Assembly: GCF_900156095.1 (NCBI RefSeq)
Contig: NZ_FTMJ01000006.1
Location: forward strand, 62,001-126,000
DNA: 64,000 bases
Source of the DNA: Aeromonas sp. RU39B
GTDB taxonomy: Bacteria; Pseudomonadota; Gammaproteobacteria; Enterobacterales; Aeromonadaceae
Direction: 5' to 3'
Within the stretch, counting starts at the first letter, position 1, and each line of letters opens with the position of its first letter. This document shows positions 23,703-33,499 of this stretch, piece by piece. The notes beneath the pieces are model-generated. The model did no database searches. It had not been told where the DNA came from and saw only the letters and a list, made by a program, of their open reading frames with translations. A program made the translations under genes and the position numbers.

Positions 23703-25103
23703 ATGACGCACGCATCCGTAGTTGATGTGCTGACCGGTAAGTATGCGGTCGGCGCCACCCTGACTGTTAAAGGGTGGATCCGGACCCGCCGTGATTCCAA
23801 GGCGGGTATCTCGTTTTTGGCCGTGTCCGACGGCTCCTGCTTCCATCCGGTGCAGGCTGTTGTGCCCAATTCCCTGGCCAATTACGAGAATGAAGTGCTG
23901 CGTCTGACCACCGCCTGCTCCGTTGAAGTGACCGGCAACGTTGTCGAGTCTCAGGGCAGCGGCCAAGCTTTTGAGCTGCAGGCCACCGAGGTCAAGGTCG
24001 TCGGCTGGGTCGAAGATCCGGACACCTATCCCATGTCCGCCAAGCGCCACAGCATTGAGTACCTGCGCGAGCAGGGCCACCTGCGTGCCCGTACCAATAT
24101 CGTCGGCGCCGTTACCCGGGTGCGTAACTGCCTGGCCCAGGCCATCCACCGTTTCTTCCATGAGCAAGGCTTCATCTGGGTTGCTACTCCGCTGATCACT
24201 GCCTCTGACTGTGAAGGTGCCGGTGAGATGTTCCGTGTCTCTACGCTGGATCTGGAAAACCTGCCGCGCACCGATGCCGGCAAGGTGGACTACAGCCAGG
24301 ACTTCTTTGGCAAGGAAGCGTTTTTGACCGTATCCGGTCAGCTCAACGCCGAAACCTATGCCTGCGCCCTGTCCAAGGTGTACACCTTCGGCCCGACCTT
24401 CCGCGCCGAAAACTCCAACACCAGCCGCCACTTGGCCGAGTTCTGGATGGTTGAGCCGGAAGTGGCGTTCAACGATCTGGCTGCCAACGCGGCACTGGCC
24501 GAAGCCATGCTCAAGTATGTCTTCAACGCCGTACTGACCGAGCGTCGTGACGATCTGGAGTTCTTCACCCAGCATGTGGACAAGGACGTACTGACTCGCC
24601 TCGAGCAGTTTGTCTCCTCTGACTTTGCCCAGGTGGATTACACCGACGCCATCACCATCCTCGAGAACTGCGGCAAGACCTTCGAGTTCCCGGTCTCCTG
24701 GGGTATCGATCTCTCCTCCGAGCACGAGCGCTATCTGGCGGAAGAGCACTTCAAGGCTCCGGTGGTGGTGAAGAACTATCCGAAGGACATCAAGGCGTTC
24801 TATATGCGTCTTAACGACGACGGCAAGACCGTTGCCGCCATGGACGTGCTGGCTCCGGGGATCGGCGAGATCATCGGCGGCTCCCAGCGGGAAGAGCGTC
24901 TCGAGGTGCTGGATCAGCGTCTGGCCGAGATGGGTCTGAACAAGGAAGACTACTGGTGGTACCGCGACCTGCGTCGTTACGGCACCGTTCCGCACGCCGG
25001 TTTTGGCCTCGGTTTCGAGCGCCTGGTGGTCTATGTGACCGGCATGGGCAACGTGCGCGACGTGATTCCGTTCCCGCGCACTCCGCGTACCGCCGAGTTC
25101 TGA
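23703..25103 (+). CDS. asnS: Asparaginyl-tRNA synthetase
   Basis: This 466-residue class IIb aminoacyl-tRNA synthetase charges tRNA-Asn. An N-terminal OB-fold anticodon-binding domain ([23 protein letters not shown]) is followed by the catalytic core with motif 2 [25 protein letters not shown] and motif 3 [16 protein letters not shown]. The ATG at 23703 gives the standard N-terminus; the open frame extends upstream but only into leader sequence. The length equals the E. coli enzyme. Presence of AsnRS implies direct asparaginylation rather than the amidotransferase route. Confidence 0.98.
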   Translation: MTHASVVDVLTGKYAVGATLTVKGWIRTRRDSKAGISFLAVSDGSCFHPVQAVVPNSLANYENEVLRLTTACSVEVTGNVVESQGSGQAFELQATEVKVVGWVEDPDTYPMSAKRHSIEYLREQGHLRARTNIVGAVTRVRNCLAQAIHRFFHEQGFIWVATPLITASDCEGAGEMFRVSTLDLENLPRTDAGKVDYSQDFFGKEAFLTVSGQLNAETYACALSKVYTFGPTFRAENSNTSRHLAEFWMVEPEVAFNDLAANAALAEAMLKYVFNAVLTERRDDLEFFTQHVDKDVLTRLEQFVSSDFAQVDYTDAITILENCGKTFEFPVSWGIDLSSEHERYLAEEHFKAPVVVKNYPKDIKAFYMRLNDDGKTVAAMDVLAPGIGEIIGGSQREERLEVLDQRLAEMGLNKEDYWWYRDLRRYGTVPHAGFGLGFERLVVYVTGMGNVRDVIPFPRTPRTAEF

Positions 25104-25128
25104 TAACCCGTTATCAGCACGTTCCGAC

Positions 25129-25149
25129 AAGCCGCCCACCGGGCGGCTT
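25129..25149 (+). terminator. asnS terminator
   Basis: Stem AAGCCGCCC (25129-25137) pairs with GGGCGGCTT (25141-25149) around ACC, followed by TCTTATTT. It lies 25 bases after the asnS stop. Confidence 0.85.
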
Positions 25150-25456
25150 TCTTATTTCCGAGCGGCTGTTTTTATGAGGAGCGCACTACATTGCGCGTCT
25201 TTTGAAGCCCGTCATGTTTCCAATAGGGCATGCTGTGAAAAGCTTCAAACAACTCCTTGAAAATATTATTGATAATACACACCGCATCGTGGTTTTTAAG
25301 TTCTTATTGAACCACTTCAAATTTTTCAACTACCCCTGTTGAGATAATCCACCTAACCCTTTCGGGCTATCTAAAATAATTGACGGTGCGGTGAACTAAC
25401 AGGCGGTTTTCTCCCCCCTCATGAGAACGTATTTCAATAAATGGAGGTAAGTGGCA
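25150..25456 (+). promoter_or_regulatory. AT-rich regulatory region of the Dcu transporter with FNR- and CRP-like sites
   Basis: About 300 bases with no gene, much more AT-rich than the surroundings. TTGAACCACTTCAA (25307-25320) is a symmetric FNR-like box (8 of 10 consensus positions, TTGA/TCAA cores intact). TGTGA-N6-TCAAA (25234-25249) is a partial CRP site. Both agree with the anaerobic, catabolite-repressed expression known for dcuB-type genes. Promoter elements could not be fixed. Confidence 0.5.
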
Positions 25457-26800
25457 ATGATCTTTATGGAATTTCTGGTGGTGCTGGGCTGTCTACTGCT
25501 CGGTACCCGCTTCGGAGGGATGGGACTGGGCCTTATCAGTGGTATAGGTCTGTTCATCCTGAGCTTCATCTTCGGTCTCACTCCGGGTGAGCCGCCGGTA
25601 CAGGTCATGTTGACCATCCTGGCGGTGATCGGTTGTGCCGCCACCTTGCAAACTGCCGGTGGCCTGAACCTGATGATGCAGATTGCCGAGCGTCTGCTGC
25701 GCCGTCATCCGCAATACATCACCATTCTGGCTCCGCTCACTACCTGGACTCTGACCTTCCTGTGCGGTACCGGCCACGTGGTGTATACCATGTTCCCGAT
25801 CATTTCCGACATCGCGCTGCAAAAGAACATCCGTCCGGAGCGTCCGATGGCAGTGGCATCGGTTGCCTCGCAGATGGCCATCTGCTCCTCGCCGGTATCG
25901 GTCGCGGTAGTCTCTCTGGTCTCGATTCTGGCGGCCAAGGCCGGCGTGGGCCATGCCTATACCCTGCTCGAAATCCTGATGGTCTCCATTCCGGCATCCC
26001 TGTGCGGCGTGCTGACGGCTGCGCTGTGGAGCCTGCGCCGTGGTAAGGATCTGGACCAGGACGAAGAGTTTCAGGCCAAGATCAAGGACCCGGAACAGCG
26101 CGCCTTCATCTATGGCGGTAGCGAAACTCTGCTGAATCAGAAGTTCCCCAAAGAAGCCTACTGGTCGACCTGGATCTTCTTTGCAGCCATCGCAGCCGTG
26201 GTGGTACTCGGTGCTGACGCCAGCCTGCGTCCGGTGTTCACCATGGCAGGCAAGACCGGTCCGCTTAACATGAACCTGGTCATCCAGATGATGATGCTGA
26301 TTGCCGGCGCCATCATTCTGATGCGCTGCAAGGTCAAGGCCAGCGAAATCTCCCAAGGCCCGGTGTTCAAGGCCGGCATGGTCGCCATCTTCTCGGTGTT
26401 TGGCGTGGCCTGGATGAGTGATACCTTCTTCACCAGCCACATGAGCGAGCTCAAAGAAGCCCTCTCCCACGTAGTACAGGCTCACCCCTGGACCTACGCG
26501 CTGGTGCTGTTCCTTATCTCCAAGCTGGTAAACAGCCAGGCTGCAGCCCTGACCGCCATCGCGCCGATGGGGCTGGCACTGGGTGTGGAACCGAAGATGC
26601 TGATCGCCTTCCTGCCGGCCAGCTATGGTTACTTCGTACTGCCGACCTACCCAAGCGATCTCGCCTGTATCGGTTTCGACCGCACCGGCACCACCCGCAT
26701 CGGTAAGTACATCATCAACCACAGCTTCATCATCCCGGGCCTTATCGGGGTGGGCATGGCCAGTACCGTCGGCTATCTGCTGACCTCTGTCCTGCTCTAA
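25457..26800 (+). CDS. dcuB: Anaerobic C4-dicarboxylate transporter, DcuA/DcuB family
   Basis: This 447-residue, roughly 12-segment inner-membrane antiporter exchanges fumarate, malate or aspartate for succinate during anaerobic growth. The protein aligns by eye along its length with E. coli DcuB: QIAERLLRRHPQYI, CGTGHVVYTMFPIISD, NIRPERPMAVASV, SPVSVAVVSL, LVNSQAAALTAIAP and YFVLPTYPSDLACI. The ATG at 25457 lies nine bases after GGAGG (25443-25447); an in-frame GTG at 25451 is too close to that site. DcuB is favoured over DcuA on overall resemblance, but the two are close paralogues. Confidence 0.9.
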   Translation: MIFMEFLVVLGCLLLGTRFGGMGLGLISGIGLFILSFIFGLTPGEPPVQVMLTILAVIGCAATLQTAGGLNLMMQIAERLLRRHPQYITILAPLTTWTLTFLCGTGHVVYTMFPIISDIALQKNIRPERPMAVASVASQMAICSSPVSVAVVSLVSILAAKAGVGHAYTLLEILMVSIPASLCGVLTAALWSLRRGKDLDQDEEFQAKIKDPEQRAFIYGGSETLLNQKFPKEAYWSTWIFFAAIAAVVVLGADASLRPVFTMAGKTGPLNMNLVIQMMMLIAGAIILMRCKVKASEISQGPVFKAGMVAIFSVFGVAWMSDTFFTSHMSELKEALSHVVQAHPWTYALVLFLISKLVNSQAAALTAIAPMGLALGVEPKMLIAFLPASYGYFVLPTYPSDLACIGFDRTGTTRIGKYIINHSFIIPGLIGVGMASTVGYLLTSVLL

Positions 26801-26815
26801 TCCGGTTGACCTTCA

Positions 26816-26837
26816 GGCAGCCCCGTCAGGGGCTGCC
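26816..26837 (+). terminator. Stem-loop after the Dcu transporter gene
   Basis: GGCAGCCCC (26816-26824) pairs perfectly with GGGGCTGCC (26829-26837). No U-tract follows (ATCACACG), so termination may be inefficient or factor-dependent. Confidence 0.55.
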
Positions 26838-26957
26838 ATCACACGACAGTCCCCGTCACCTCGCGGCTACCTGCGCTCATGGCCCTTGTGCCAGATCAAG
26901 ACCTCTCCTCGCCAATGCGCCCACACTGCCTGCGATATCGTCATTCGGAGACGTTAC

Positions 26958-27281
26958 ATGTCGTTTACCCCCACCCAACCGCAACTGGCTGAGTCCGAGT
27001 TGTGGCGCATTCTGACCCGCCTTGCCCATGCGCGAGAAACCATCCGCTATAGCAAACTGGCCAAGCTGACCGGCTTTGCCGAGCATCAGGATGAGCTGCG
27101 CACCTTGCTGCAGCGCATTCGCATGGTTTGCACCGAGCATCAGCTGCCGATCCTCTCGGCACTGGTGGTCGATGATGTCGGCCGCTATCAGGGGCTCACT
27201 TCCGCACAGCCCGATGCGGCCTGGGAGCGAGCTCGGATTTTTGAGTTCGACTGGTCCACCGCTGTGCACGCCGGTGCATAA
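26958..27281 (+). CDS. Small protein of unknown function
   Basis: I do not recognise this 107-residue protein. It is soluble and mainly helical, beginning with ESELWRILTRLAHARETIRYSKLAKLTGF, which resembles a winged-helix-like N-terminus, and ends with WERARIFEFDWS. CGGAG seven bases before the ATG at 26958 supports this start over upstream in-frame codons. It is monocistronic, between the Dcu transporter and a convergent terminator, on the opposite strand to the aminopeptidase that follows. Confidence 0.75.
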   Translation: MSFTPTQPQLAESELWRILTRLAHARETIRYSKLAKLTGFAEHQDELRTLLQRIRMVCTEHQLPILSALVVDDVGRYQGLTSAQPDAAWERARIFEFDWSTAVHAGA

Positions 27282-27282
27282 C

Positions 27283-27318
27283 AAAACCCCCGCAAAGGCG
27301 ATCCTCTGCGGGGGTTTT
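27283..27318. terminator. Bidirectional terminator between the small protein and the M17 peptidase
   Basis: A perfect 12-bp stem, AAAACCCCCGCA (27283-27294) with TGCGGGGGTTTT (27307-27318), lies between the convergent genes with A/T runs on both sides. Confidence 0.9.
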
Positions 27319-27342
27319 ACTTATGAAAACTGCCAGTCCCAA

Positions 27343-28614
27343 TCAGGGCATCAGCAATCCGGCAATGGTGCGCATCCCAACCGTGGTCGCGCCCGGCGCC
27401 CATTGGCTGTCACCGTTATCGCTAAAGCACGCCGAGAGATCGACGTGCAACCAGCCAGCGCCATCGTTGGGCACAAAACGTGACAGAAAACCGGCCGCAT
27501 TGGAGGCACCACCGGCACCACCACCCTTAACGGGACGGCTGTTGGCGGTATCAGCATAGTGGGAGGGGCAGAGGGTACGGTGCCAGCGTTCCAGTGGCAG
27601 CGGCCACACCGGCTCACACTCCTGCTCGGCCACTTGCTGAGCCCGCGCCACCAGCGCCTTGTCCAGACCAAACAGGGCGTTGTAGCGGCCACCCAGCGCC
27701 ATCACGGCAGCACCGGTCAAGGTAGCGGCATCGATAATCAGCGGCGCACCCGACTCACCTGCCAGTTGCAGACCATCGGCCAGCACCAGACGCCCTTCCG
27801 CATCGGTATTGACGATCTCGACCGTGGTGCCGTTCTTGTAAGTGAGGATGTCGCCAAGCTTGTAGGCATGACCCGACACCAGGTTCTCGGCGCAGCAGAG
27901 GATAAGCTTCACCCGCTGCTTGAGACCGCGCAGAATAGCCAGCCCCAGCGCACCAGTCACGATGGCGGCACCACCCATGTCGCACTTCATGGTCAGCATC
28001 CCTTCGGAGCTCTTCATGGAGTAGCCACCGGAGTCAAAGGTGATCCCCTTGCCCACCAGCGCAGCGGCAACCGGCGCCTTGCTGTCACGGGTCGGGTTGA
28101 AATCAAGTTCCAGCAGCACCGGTTCACGCTCACTGCCACGCCCCACTGACCAGATCCCGATCCAGCCCGCCTGATGCAGCGCATCCCCTTTGAGGATGCG
28201 ATGGCTGACGCTTTCAGGGGCAAGCTCGGTGATAAAGGCAGCCGCTTCGACCGCCAGCTCCAGCGGGCCAAGTTGCTCCGGGGTGGCATTGGTCATCTCG
28301 CGCACCCAGCTACCGCACAGCCAGCGTGCTTCCAGCTCACGGCGCTGCGCCTCTTCACATGTGGCCCATTCGAGCTGCACTTCAACCTTGGGGGTTTGGA
28401 AGCCTTGGGCAAACGCCCACTGCTCTTCCAACTGCCAGGCTCCGGCCAGTTCGGCGTGATAGATGCCCTGCGAGCAGAGGCGGCGTGCGGCTTGCTGGAT
28501 ATCACCCAACCGGTCGTTGAGCGGATGCAGCAAGATGCCCTCTGCCGACCAGGAGAGCAGAGCGCGCTCACCCCACTCGGGGCCAGCAGCCTGATTAGAT
28601 AGCCAAATTTTCAT
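27343..28614 (-). CDS. M17 leucyl aminopeptidase-like protein, second tandem copy (PepB-like)
   Basis: This 423-residue cytoplasmic metallo-aminopeptidase of family M17 is similar along its length to the upstream neighbour pepB. The metal/catalytic blocks are intact: VGKGITFDSGGYSMK (Lys and Asp), MKCDMGGAAIVTGAL, and NTDAEGRLVLADGLQL (Asp/Glu ligands and catalytic Arg). The ATG overlaps the stop of the first copy (ATGA), so both are translated from one message. Two paralogues side by side point to a tandem duplication followed by divergence, perhaps with different peptide preference. It ends at a strong convergent terminator. Confidence 0.9.
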   Translation of the reverse strand: MKIWLSNQAAGPEWGERALLSWSAEGILLHPLNDRLGDIQQAARRLCSQGIYHAELAGAWQLEEQWAFAQGFQTPKVEVQLEWATCEEAQRRELEARWLCGSWVREMTNATPEQLGPLELAVEAAAFITELAPESVSHRILKGDALHQAGWIGIWSVGRGSEREPVLLELDFNPTRDSKAPVAAALVGKGITFDSGGYSMKSSEGMLTMKCDMGGAAIVTGALGLAILRGLKQRVKLILCCAENLVSGHAYKLGDILTYKNGTTVEIVNTDAEGRLVLADGLQLAGESGAPLIIDAATLTGAAVMALGGRYNALFGLDKALVARAQQVAEQECEPVWPLPLERWHRTLCPSHYADTANSRPVKGGGAGGASNAAGFLSRFVPNDGAGWLHVDLSACFSDNGDSQWAPGATTVGMRTIAGLLMP

Positions 28615-29900
28615 GCGCACACCTCCATGAGCCACGCCGCGATAGTCCGCAGTCCATGCCCCTTGGCACCGACTGCCCACAGATCATTGCCCGATTTCTG
28701 GTAAGAGGCCGAGAGATCGATGTGCACCCAACCGGCGCCGTTATCACGCACAAAGCGCGACAGGAAGGCAGCGGCGGTAGTGGCACCGGCTGTGCCTTCG
28801 GCCGTGGCGACGTTGCTCATGTCCGCAAACGATGAACCGAGCTGGCCCTGATGCCAAGATTCGAGCGGCAGTGGCCAGGCCTTCTCATTTTCGCGGCGAG
28901 CCGCGCCCAGTACCCGTGACGATTCGCTCTCATCCAGCGCAAACACGGCGTTGTAATCACGACCGAGCGCCGTCTTGGCCGCACCGGTTAGGGTCGCAGC
29001 ATCCAGAATAAACGGCGCACCGCTCTCGACGGCACTAAGCAGACCATCGGCCAGCACCAGACGCCCTTCTGCATCCGTATTTTGAATCTCGACCGACAGG
29101 CCGTTGCGATAGGTCAGGATGTCGCCGAGCTTGAAGGCATTACCCGATACCAGGTTTTCGGCGCAGCAGAGGTAGAGTTTGACCCGCTGGTTCAGCCCGC
29201 GACTGATGGCCAGCGCCAGCGCGCCAGTGACCATGGCGGCGCCACCCATGTCGGATTTCATCGGCAGCATGTTGTCAGAGGACTTCATGGAGTAGCCACC
29301 GGAATCGAAAGTAATGCCCTTACCCACCAAGGCGGCGGCGACGGGAGCATCCGCCTTGCCGGTCGGGTTGTAATCAAGCTCGAGCAGCACCGGCTCGTGC
29401 TCGCTGCCGCGTCCTACCGACCAGATACCGACATGGCCAGCCTCTTTGAGCGCCTCACCGGCGGTGAGATGGGCGGTAACCTTGTCACCGGCCAGGCCAC
29501 GCACCAGCAGCAGAGCCGACTCCGCCAGACTCATGGGGTAGATTTCGTCGGGGCAAGCGTTGGTGACATCGCGCACCCACTGGGTGGCTTTGAGCAGAGC
29601 ACCGAGCTCACGCGCCTCGGTTTCGCTCTGCTCGCCAAAATCGAGCTCGCGGTTTCCCTTGGCGGCATAGAAGCCTTGGGCAAACGCAAAGCGGCGCTCG
29701 AGATCCCAGCCTTCACCGCTCAGACGCACCTGACGGATACCGGAGGACTCCAGGCGACGCGCCCCCTTCTGGATGGCGCGCAGCGCATCGCCTTCCAGAT
29801 GCAGGCGGGCAGTGGTGCCATCGAAGCTGACCAGAGCGCTCTCGCCCCAGATCGCAGGAGCACGCTCGGTGGTGAGCACTACATTCATCAAATCGGCCAT
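28611..29900 (-). CDS. pepB: Peptidase B (M17 aminopeptidase)
   Basis: This 429-residue cytoplasmic, metal-dependent aminopeptidase corresponds in length and position to E. coli PepB, which lies after iscX at the end of the isc cluster. Motifs VGKGITFDSGGYSMK, MKSDMGGAAMVTGAL and NTDAEGRLVLADGLLS are complete. I chose the ATG at 29900 (MADLMNVVL), preceded by AGGAAG; the frame is open further upstream but runs through the fdx terminator. That terminator means pepB probably has its own promoter. Unlike in E. coli, no iscX gene lies between fdx and pepB. Confidence 0.92.
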   Translation of the reverse strand: MADLMNVVLTTERAPAIWGESALVSFDGTTARLHLEGDALRAIQKGARRLESSGIRQVRLSGEGWDLERRFAFAQGFYAAKGNRELDFGEQSETEARELGALLKATQWVRDVTNACPDEIYPMSLAESALLLVRGLAGDKVTAHLTAGEALKEAGHVGIWSVGRGSEHEPVLLELDYNPTGKADAPVAAALVGKGITFDSGGYSMKSSDNMLPMKSDMGGAAMVTGALALAISRGLNQRVKLYLCCAENLVSGNAFKLGDILTYRNGLSVEIQNTDAEGRLVLADGLLSAVESGAPFILDAATLTGAAKTALGRDYNAVFALDESESSRVLGAARRENEKAWPLPLESWHQGQLGSSFADMSNVATAEGTAGATTAAAFLSRFVRDNGAGWVHIDLSASYQKSGNDLWAVGAKGHGLRTIAAWLMEVCA

Positions 29901-29955
29901 GTTGATTGCTTCCTTTTTCTTTTGACCGGTCAGGATATGACCAGCGGCATGGCAA

Positions 29956-29987
29956 TAAAAAAGCCGCTGCACACAGGCAACGGCTTT
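29956..29987 (-). terminator. Terminator at the end of the isc operon
   Basis: Read on the minus strand, stem AAAGCCG (29987-29981) pairs with CGGCTTT (29966-29960) and runs into a T tract (plus-strand A run 29956-29962). It is 39 bases after the fdx stop and separates the isc operon from pepB. Confidence 0.75.
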
Positions 29988-30025
29988 CCACATTATCACT
30001 ACTGCGAATTCACTGCAGCCTTCTG

Positions 30026-30364
30026 TCAGTGCCGCTCAGAGGCGAGATTGACAGTGTATTTGGGGAATTCGACCACCAGATCTTCCTGTTCCACCCTTGC
30101 CTGGCAGCTAAGGCGCGACTCGGGCTCAAGACCCCACGCCTTATCCAGCATGTCATCTTCCAGCTCGTCACTTGGCTCGAGCGAATCAAACCCTTCCCGC
30201 ACTACGCAGTGGCAGGTCGTGCAGGCACACGATTTCTCGCAAGCATGCTCTACGTCGATGCCGTTACGCAGCGCCACGTCGAGGATGGTCTCCCCTTCGT
30301 GAGCCTCGAGAACGGCGCCATCAGGGCAGAGTTCGCTGTGCGGCAATACAACAATTTTCGGCAT
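30026..30364 (-). CDS. fdx: ISC-type [2Fe-2S] ferredoxin
   Basis: This 112-residue adrenodoxin-type ferredoxin supplies electrons during Fe-S cluster assembly on IscU. Cluster ligands are seen in HACEKSCACTTCHCVV (Cys-x5-Cys-x2-Cys) and a later cysteine in SRLSCQARV. It is the last isc gene before the terminator, one base after the hscA stop, so translation is coupled. Confidence 0.97.
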   Translation of the reverse strand: MPKIVVLPHSELCPDGAVLEAHEGETILDVALRNGIDVEHACEKSCACTTCHCVVREGFDSLEPSDELEDDMLDKAWGLEPESRLSCQARVEQEDLVVEFPKYTVNLASERH

Positions 30365-30365
30365 A

Positions 30366-32207
30366 TTACACCTTATCTACTTTCTGTCCGGTCAGCACCT
30401 TGCGGATGGAGGCGTCCATCCGGCGGGCGGCAAAATCAGCACTGGCGGCATCGGTTGCCTCAATGGCGGCCTTGATCTCGTCACTGTTGCCTTGCTGACG
30501 CACAACCACCAGATGCGCCACCTGAGCGCGCAGCGCAGCCAGTTCATCCTGGCTCAGTAACGCGTCGCCATCTGCCGCCAATGCAGCGTTAAGGCTCTCA
30601 ACAACCCGATCCGCTTCAACCTGCTGCTCGGCAAGCATGCGGGCATTCATGTCGTCACTGGCATGCTCAATGGAAGATTGCAGCATGGAGAGGATGTCTT
30701 GCTCACCCAGCCCGTAAGAGGGTTTGACCTGTATCTCGGCCTGCACACCGGAGGATTTTTCCATGGCAGTGACCGAGAGCAAACCGTCAGCATCGACCTG
30801 GAACGTGACCCGAATATGGGCAGCCCCTGCCGCCATCGGCGGAATGCCGGTCAGGGTGAAGCGTGCCAGCGAACGGCAATCGGCCACCAGCTCCCGTTCC
30901 CCCTGCACCACATGAATCATCATGGCGGTCTGACCGTCCTTGAAGGTGGTGAACTCCTGCGCGCGCGCCACCGGAATGGTGGTGTTACGCGGGATCACCT
31001 TCTCGGCCAGGCCGCCCATGGTCTCAAGACCCAGCGACAGCGGGATCACGTCCAGCAGCAGCATCTCGGAGCCAGGCTTGTTACCCACCAGAATATCGGC
31101 CTGAATGGCGGCGCCGATGGCTACCACCTTGTCCGGATCGATGCTGGTCAATGGCATACGGCCAAAGAACTCACCCACCTTTTCCCGCACCAGCGGAACA
31201 CGGGTCGAGCCCCCCACCATCACCACTTCACGCACCTCATCAGCCTCGACACCGGCATCCTTGAGAGCGCGGCGGCAAGCCAGCAGCGTGCGCTTGACCA
31301 GCGGCAGGGTCAGTACGTTAAAGCACTCACGGGTCACTTCACCCTGCCAGCCGGCAAAGGCGATGGTCACCGCATCACTGTCGGTCAGGCGCTGCTTGGT
31401 ATCGCAAGCCAAATCCAGCAAAGTGCGCTGCTCACTGCTGTTGAGTGCCGGGGAGCCCGCTTGCTCACAGATCCAGTCCGCCAGCAGATGGTCAAAATCA
31501 TCACCACCGAGGGCTGAGTCGCCACCGGTTGCCATCACTTCAAACACACCTCGATTGAGGCGCAGGATGGAGATATCGAAGGTGCCACCACCGAGGTCAT
31601 AGACCGCGATCACCCCTTCCTGGCCGGAATCCAGGCCATAGGCAATCGCCGCCGCAGTGGGCTCGTTGAGCAGTCGCAGCACATGCAGACCGGCCAGGCG
31701 GGCCGCATCTTTGGTGCCCTGACGCTGGGCATCATCGAAGTAGGCAGGCACAGTGATGACGACGCCATCAAGGTCACCTGCCAACGCCTCGGCGCCGCGC
31801 AGTGCCAGCACGTTGAGAATTTCGGCAGAGACCTGCACCGGATTGACTGGCCCTTGGCGGGTCAGAATATGCGGCACCGCCACACCGTCGGCAAAGCGAT
31901 ACGGCATGCGGGCGGTGTCTACATCCGACAGAGCCTTGCCCATCAGTCGCTTGACCGAGACGATGGTGTTTTCGGGGTCTTGCGCCGCTTCGGTGCGAGC
32001 CTCATGGCCGACCCGAATGGCATCAGCCTGATAGTGCACCACGGAAGGGAGCAGGGGGCGGCCGAGCGAGTCCGGCAGGGTTTGCGCTTCGCCACTGCGC
32101 ACAGTGGCCACCAGCGAATTGGTGGTACCAAGGTCAATCCCGACCGCTCGCTTTTGTTGATGAGGCGCAGCGCTCTGGCCCGGCTCGGCAATTTGCAGTA
32201 GTGCCAT
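30366..32207 (-). CDS. hscA: Fe-S assembly chaperone HscA (Hsp70 family)
   Basis: This 613-residue Hsp70-class ATPase drives cluster release from IscU. The N-terminal ATPase domain opens with [15 protein letters not shown] and contains [14 protein letters not shown] and VGGSTRVP; the C-terminal half is the substrate-binding domain that recognises the LPPVK motif of IscU. It starts 6 bases after the hscB stop (minus strand) and is followed by fdx one base later. Confidence 0.97.
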   Translation of the reverse strand: MALLQIAEPGQSAAPHQQKRAVGIDLGTTNSLVATVRSGEAQTLPDSLGRPLLPSVVHYQADAIRVGHEARTEAAQDPENTIVSVKRLMGKALSDVDTARMPYRFADGVAVPHILTRQGPVNPVQVSAEILNVLALRGAEALAGDLDGVVITVPAYFDDAQRQGTKDAARLAGLHVLRLLNEPTAAAIAYGLDSGQEGVIAVYDLGGGTFDISILRLNRGVFEVMATGGDSALGGDDFDHLLADWICEQAGSPALNSSEQRTLLDLACDTKQRLTDSDAVTIAFAGWQGEVTRECFNVLTLPLVKRTLLACRRALKDAGVEADEVREVVMVGGSTRVPLVREKVGEFFGRMPLTSIDPDKVVAIGAAIQADILVGNKPGSEMLLLDVIPLSLGLETMGGLAEKVIPRNTTIPVARAQEFTTFKDGQTAMMIHVVQGERELVADCRSLARFTLTGIPPMAAGAAHIRVTFQVDADGLLSVTAMEKSSGVQAEIQVKPSYGLGEQDILSMLQSSIEHASDDMNARMLAEQQVEADRVVESLNAALAADGDALLSQDELAALRAQVAHLVVVRQQGNSDEIKAAIEATDAASADFAARRMDASIRKVLTGQKVDKV

Positions 32208-32213
32208 GGATAA

Positions 32214-32732
32214 TTAGAGTTCCAGCAAGGAATCCTCGAGGCGTTCGATTTCCTCGAGCATCTTTTCAATAAACTTGAGCTTGCGCACCGTGTCGGCGGC
32301 CAGCTCCCACGACTGTTGGTCGAGCTGGCTTTGCACATGTTGCATCTGCTGCTGATGCTCGTCCTTGATCTCGCGCCGCAATGCATCGATTGCCGCATCT
32401 ACATCGCTGGCCGTACGCACCTCGTCGAGTTGCTCGCGCCACTCCATCTGCTGCATCAAGAATGCGCGATCCTGCAGCGTGCGGGTCTCTCCACGCAGAT
32501 CATGTCCGTTTAAGGAGAGCAGATATTCAGCGCGGCGAACTGGCGCTTTTAAAATGGCATAGGCTTCATTGATCTGGGCTGCCCGTGAAACGGCAACAAG
32601 CCGCTCCCCTTGCGGGGCAGCGGCAAAGCGATCGGGGTGAAACTTGGCCTGCAGCAGGCGATAGGTTTCAGCCAGCGCACTGGCATCCAGTTCAAACCGA
32701 GGCGTCAGACCAAACAGCTCAAAATGGTTCAT
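32214..32732 (-). CDS. hscB: Co-chaperone HscB (J-domain)
   Basis: This 172-residue J-domain protein brings IscU to HscA and stimulates its ATPase. The N-terminal J domain holds the HPD triad (KFHPDRF), with a C-terminal helical IscU-binding domain. The ATG at 32732 gives MNHFELFGL, the usual N-terminus; the longer upstream frame reaches into iscA and was rejected. It is 13 bases after iscA. Confidence 0.96.
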   Translation of the reverse strand: MNHFELFGLTPRFELDASALAETYRLLQAKFHPDRFAAAPQGERLVAVSRAAQINEAYAILKAPVRRAEYLLSLNGHDLRGETRTLQDRAFLMQQMEWREQLDEVRTASDVDAAIDALRREIKDEHQQQMQHVQSQLDQQSWELAADTVRKLKFIEKMLEEIERLEDSLLEL

Positions 32733-32745
32733 CAATGAGCTCCAA

Positions 32746-33069
32746 TCAGACGCTAAAGCTCTCGCCACAACCACATTCGCCCTTGGCGTTGGGGTTGTTG
32801 AACTTGAAGCCTTCGTTGAGCCCTTCTTTGACGAAATCGAGCTCGGTGCCGTCAAGGTGGGGAAGACTCTTGCCGTCGACGATGATCTTCACGCCCTTCT
32901 GCTCGAATACCTGATCCTCATTGCCAAGTTCATCAACGAACTCGAGCACATAGGCCAGACCGGAGCAACCGGTGGTCTTGACGCCGAGGCGCAGGCCAAT
33001 GCCTTTGCCCCGGTTGGTCATGAAGGAAGCGACGCGAGCGGCGGCGGCATCGGTCATGGTGATAGCCAT
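32746..33069 (-). CDS. iscA: Fe-S assembly/carrier protein IscA
   Basis: This 107-residue A-type carrier has the three conserved cysteines, one in [10 protein letters not shown] and two in ECGCGESF near the C-terminus. The ATG at 33069 (MAITMTD) is the family start. It lies 10 bases after iscU. Confidence 0.97.
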   Translation of the reverse strand: MAITMTDAAAARVASFMTNRGKGIGLRLGVKTTGCSGLAYVLEFVDELGNEDQVFEQKGVKIIVDGKSLPHLDGTELDFVKEGLNEGFKFNNPNAKGECGCGESFSV

Positions 33070-33079
33070 ACGATACCCC

Positions 33080-33466
33080 TTAGGCGAGACCTTTCTTCTG
33101 CTTGTAGTCGGCGATGGCCGCCTTGATGGCATCTTCCGCCAGAATGGAGCAGTGGATCTTCACCGGCGGCAGGGCCAGCTCTTCGGCGATGTCGGTGTTC
33201 TTGATGGCAGCCGCTTCGTCGAGGGTCTTGCCCTTGACCCACTCGGTCACCAGCGAACTGGAAGCGATGGCAGAGCCACAGCCGTAGGTCTTGAACTTGG
33301 CATCTTCGATGACGCCGTCGTCACTGATCTTCAGTTGCAGCTTCATCACGTCGCCGCAGGCCGGTGCGCCGACCATGCCGGTCGCGACGCTCGGATCGTT
33401 CTTGTCAAAACCGCCCACGTTGCGCGGATTTTCGTAATGGTCAATGACCTTTTCGCTGTATGCCAT
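33080..33466 (-). CDS. iscU: Fe-S scaffold protein IscU
   Basis: This 128-residue scaffold has ligand cysteines Cys37 (GAPACGDVM), Cys63 (YGCGSA) and Cys106 (IHCSILAED), plus the HscA recognition site LPPVK immediately before Cys106. The sequence is very close to the E. coli protein. It lies 33 bases after iscS. Confidence 0.98.
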   Translation of the reverse strand: MAYSEKVIDHYENPRNVGGFDKNDPSVATGMVGAPACGDVMKLQLKISDDGVIEDAKFKTYGCGSAIASSSLVTEWVKGKTLDEAAAIKNTDIAEELALPPVKIHCSILAEDAIKAAIADYKQKKGLA

Positions 33467-33499
33467 ATCGTCAAACTCCTGATTCCGTCAAACCGCTGC

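Noticed and set aside
23421-25139. Long open frame of 572 codons opposite asnS
   Set aside because: It lies entirely antisense to a clear aminoacyl-tRNA synthetase, its translation is low-complexity (His/Gly/Gln-rich) and matches no family; such frames are common opposite GC-rich genes.
25493-26722. Open frame of 409 codons opposite the Dcu transporter
   Set aside because: Antisense shadow; composition (His, Gln, Gly) is that of reverse-read membrane-protein codons.
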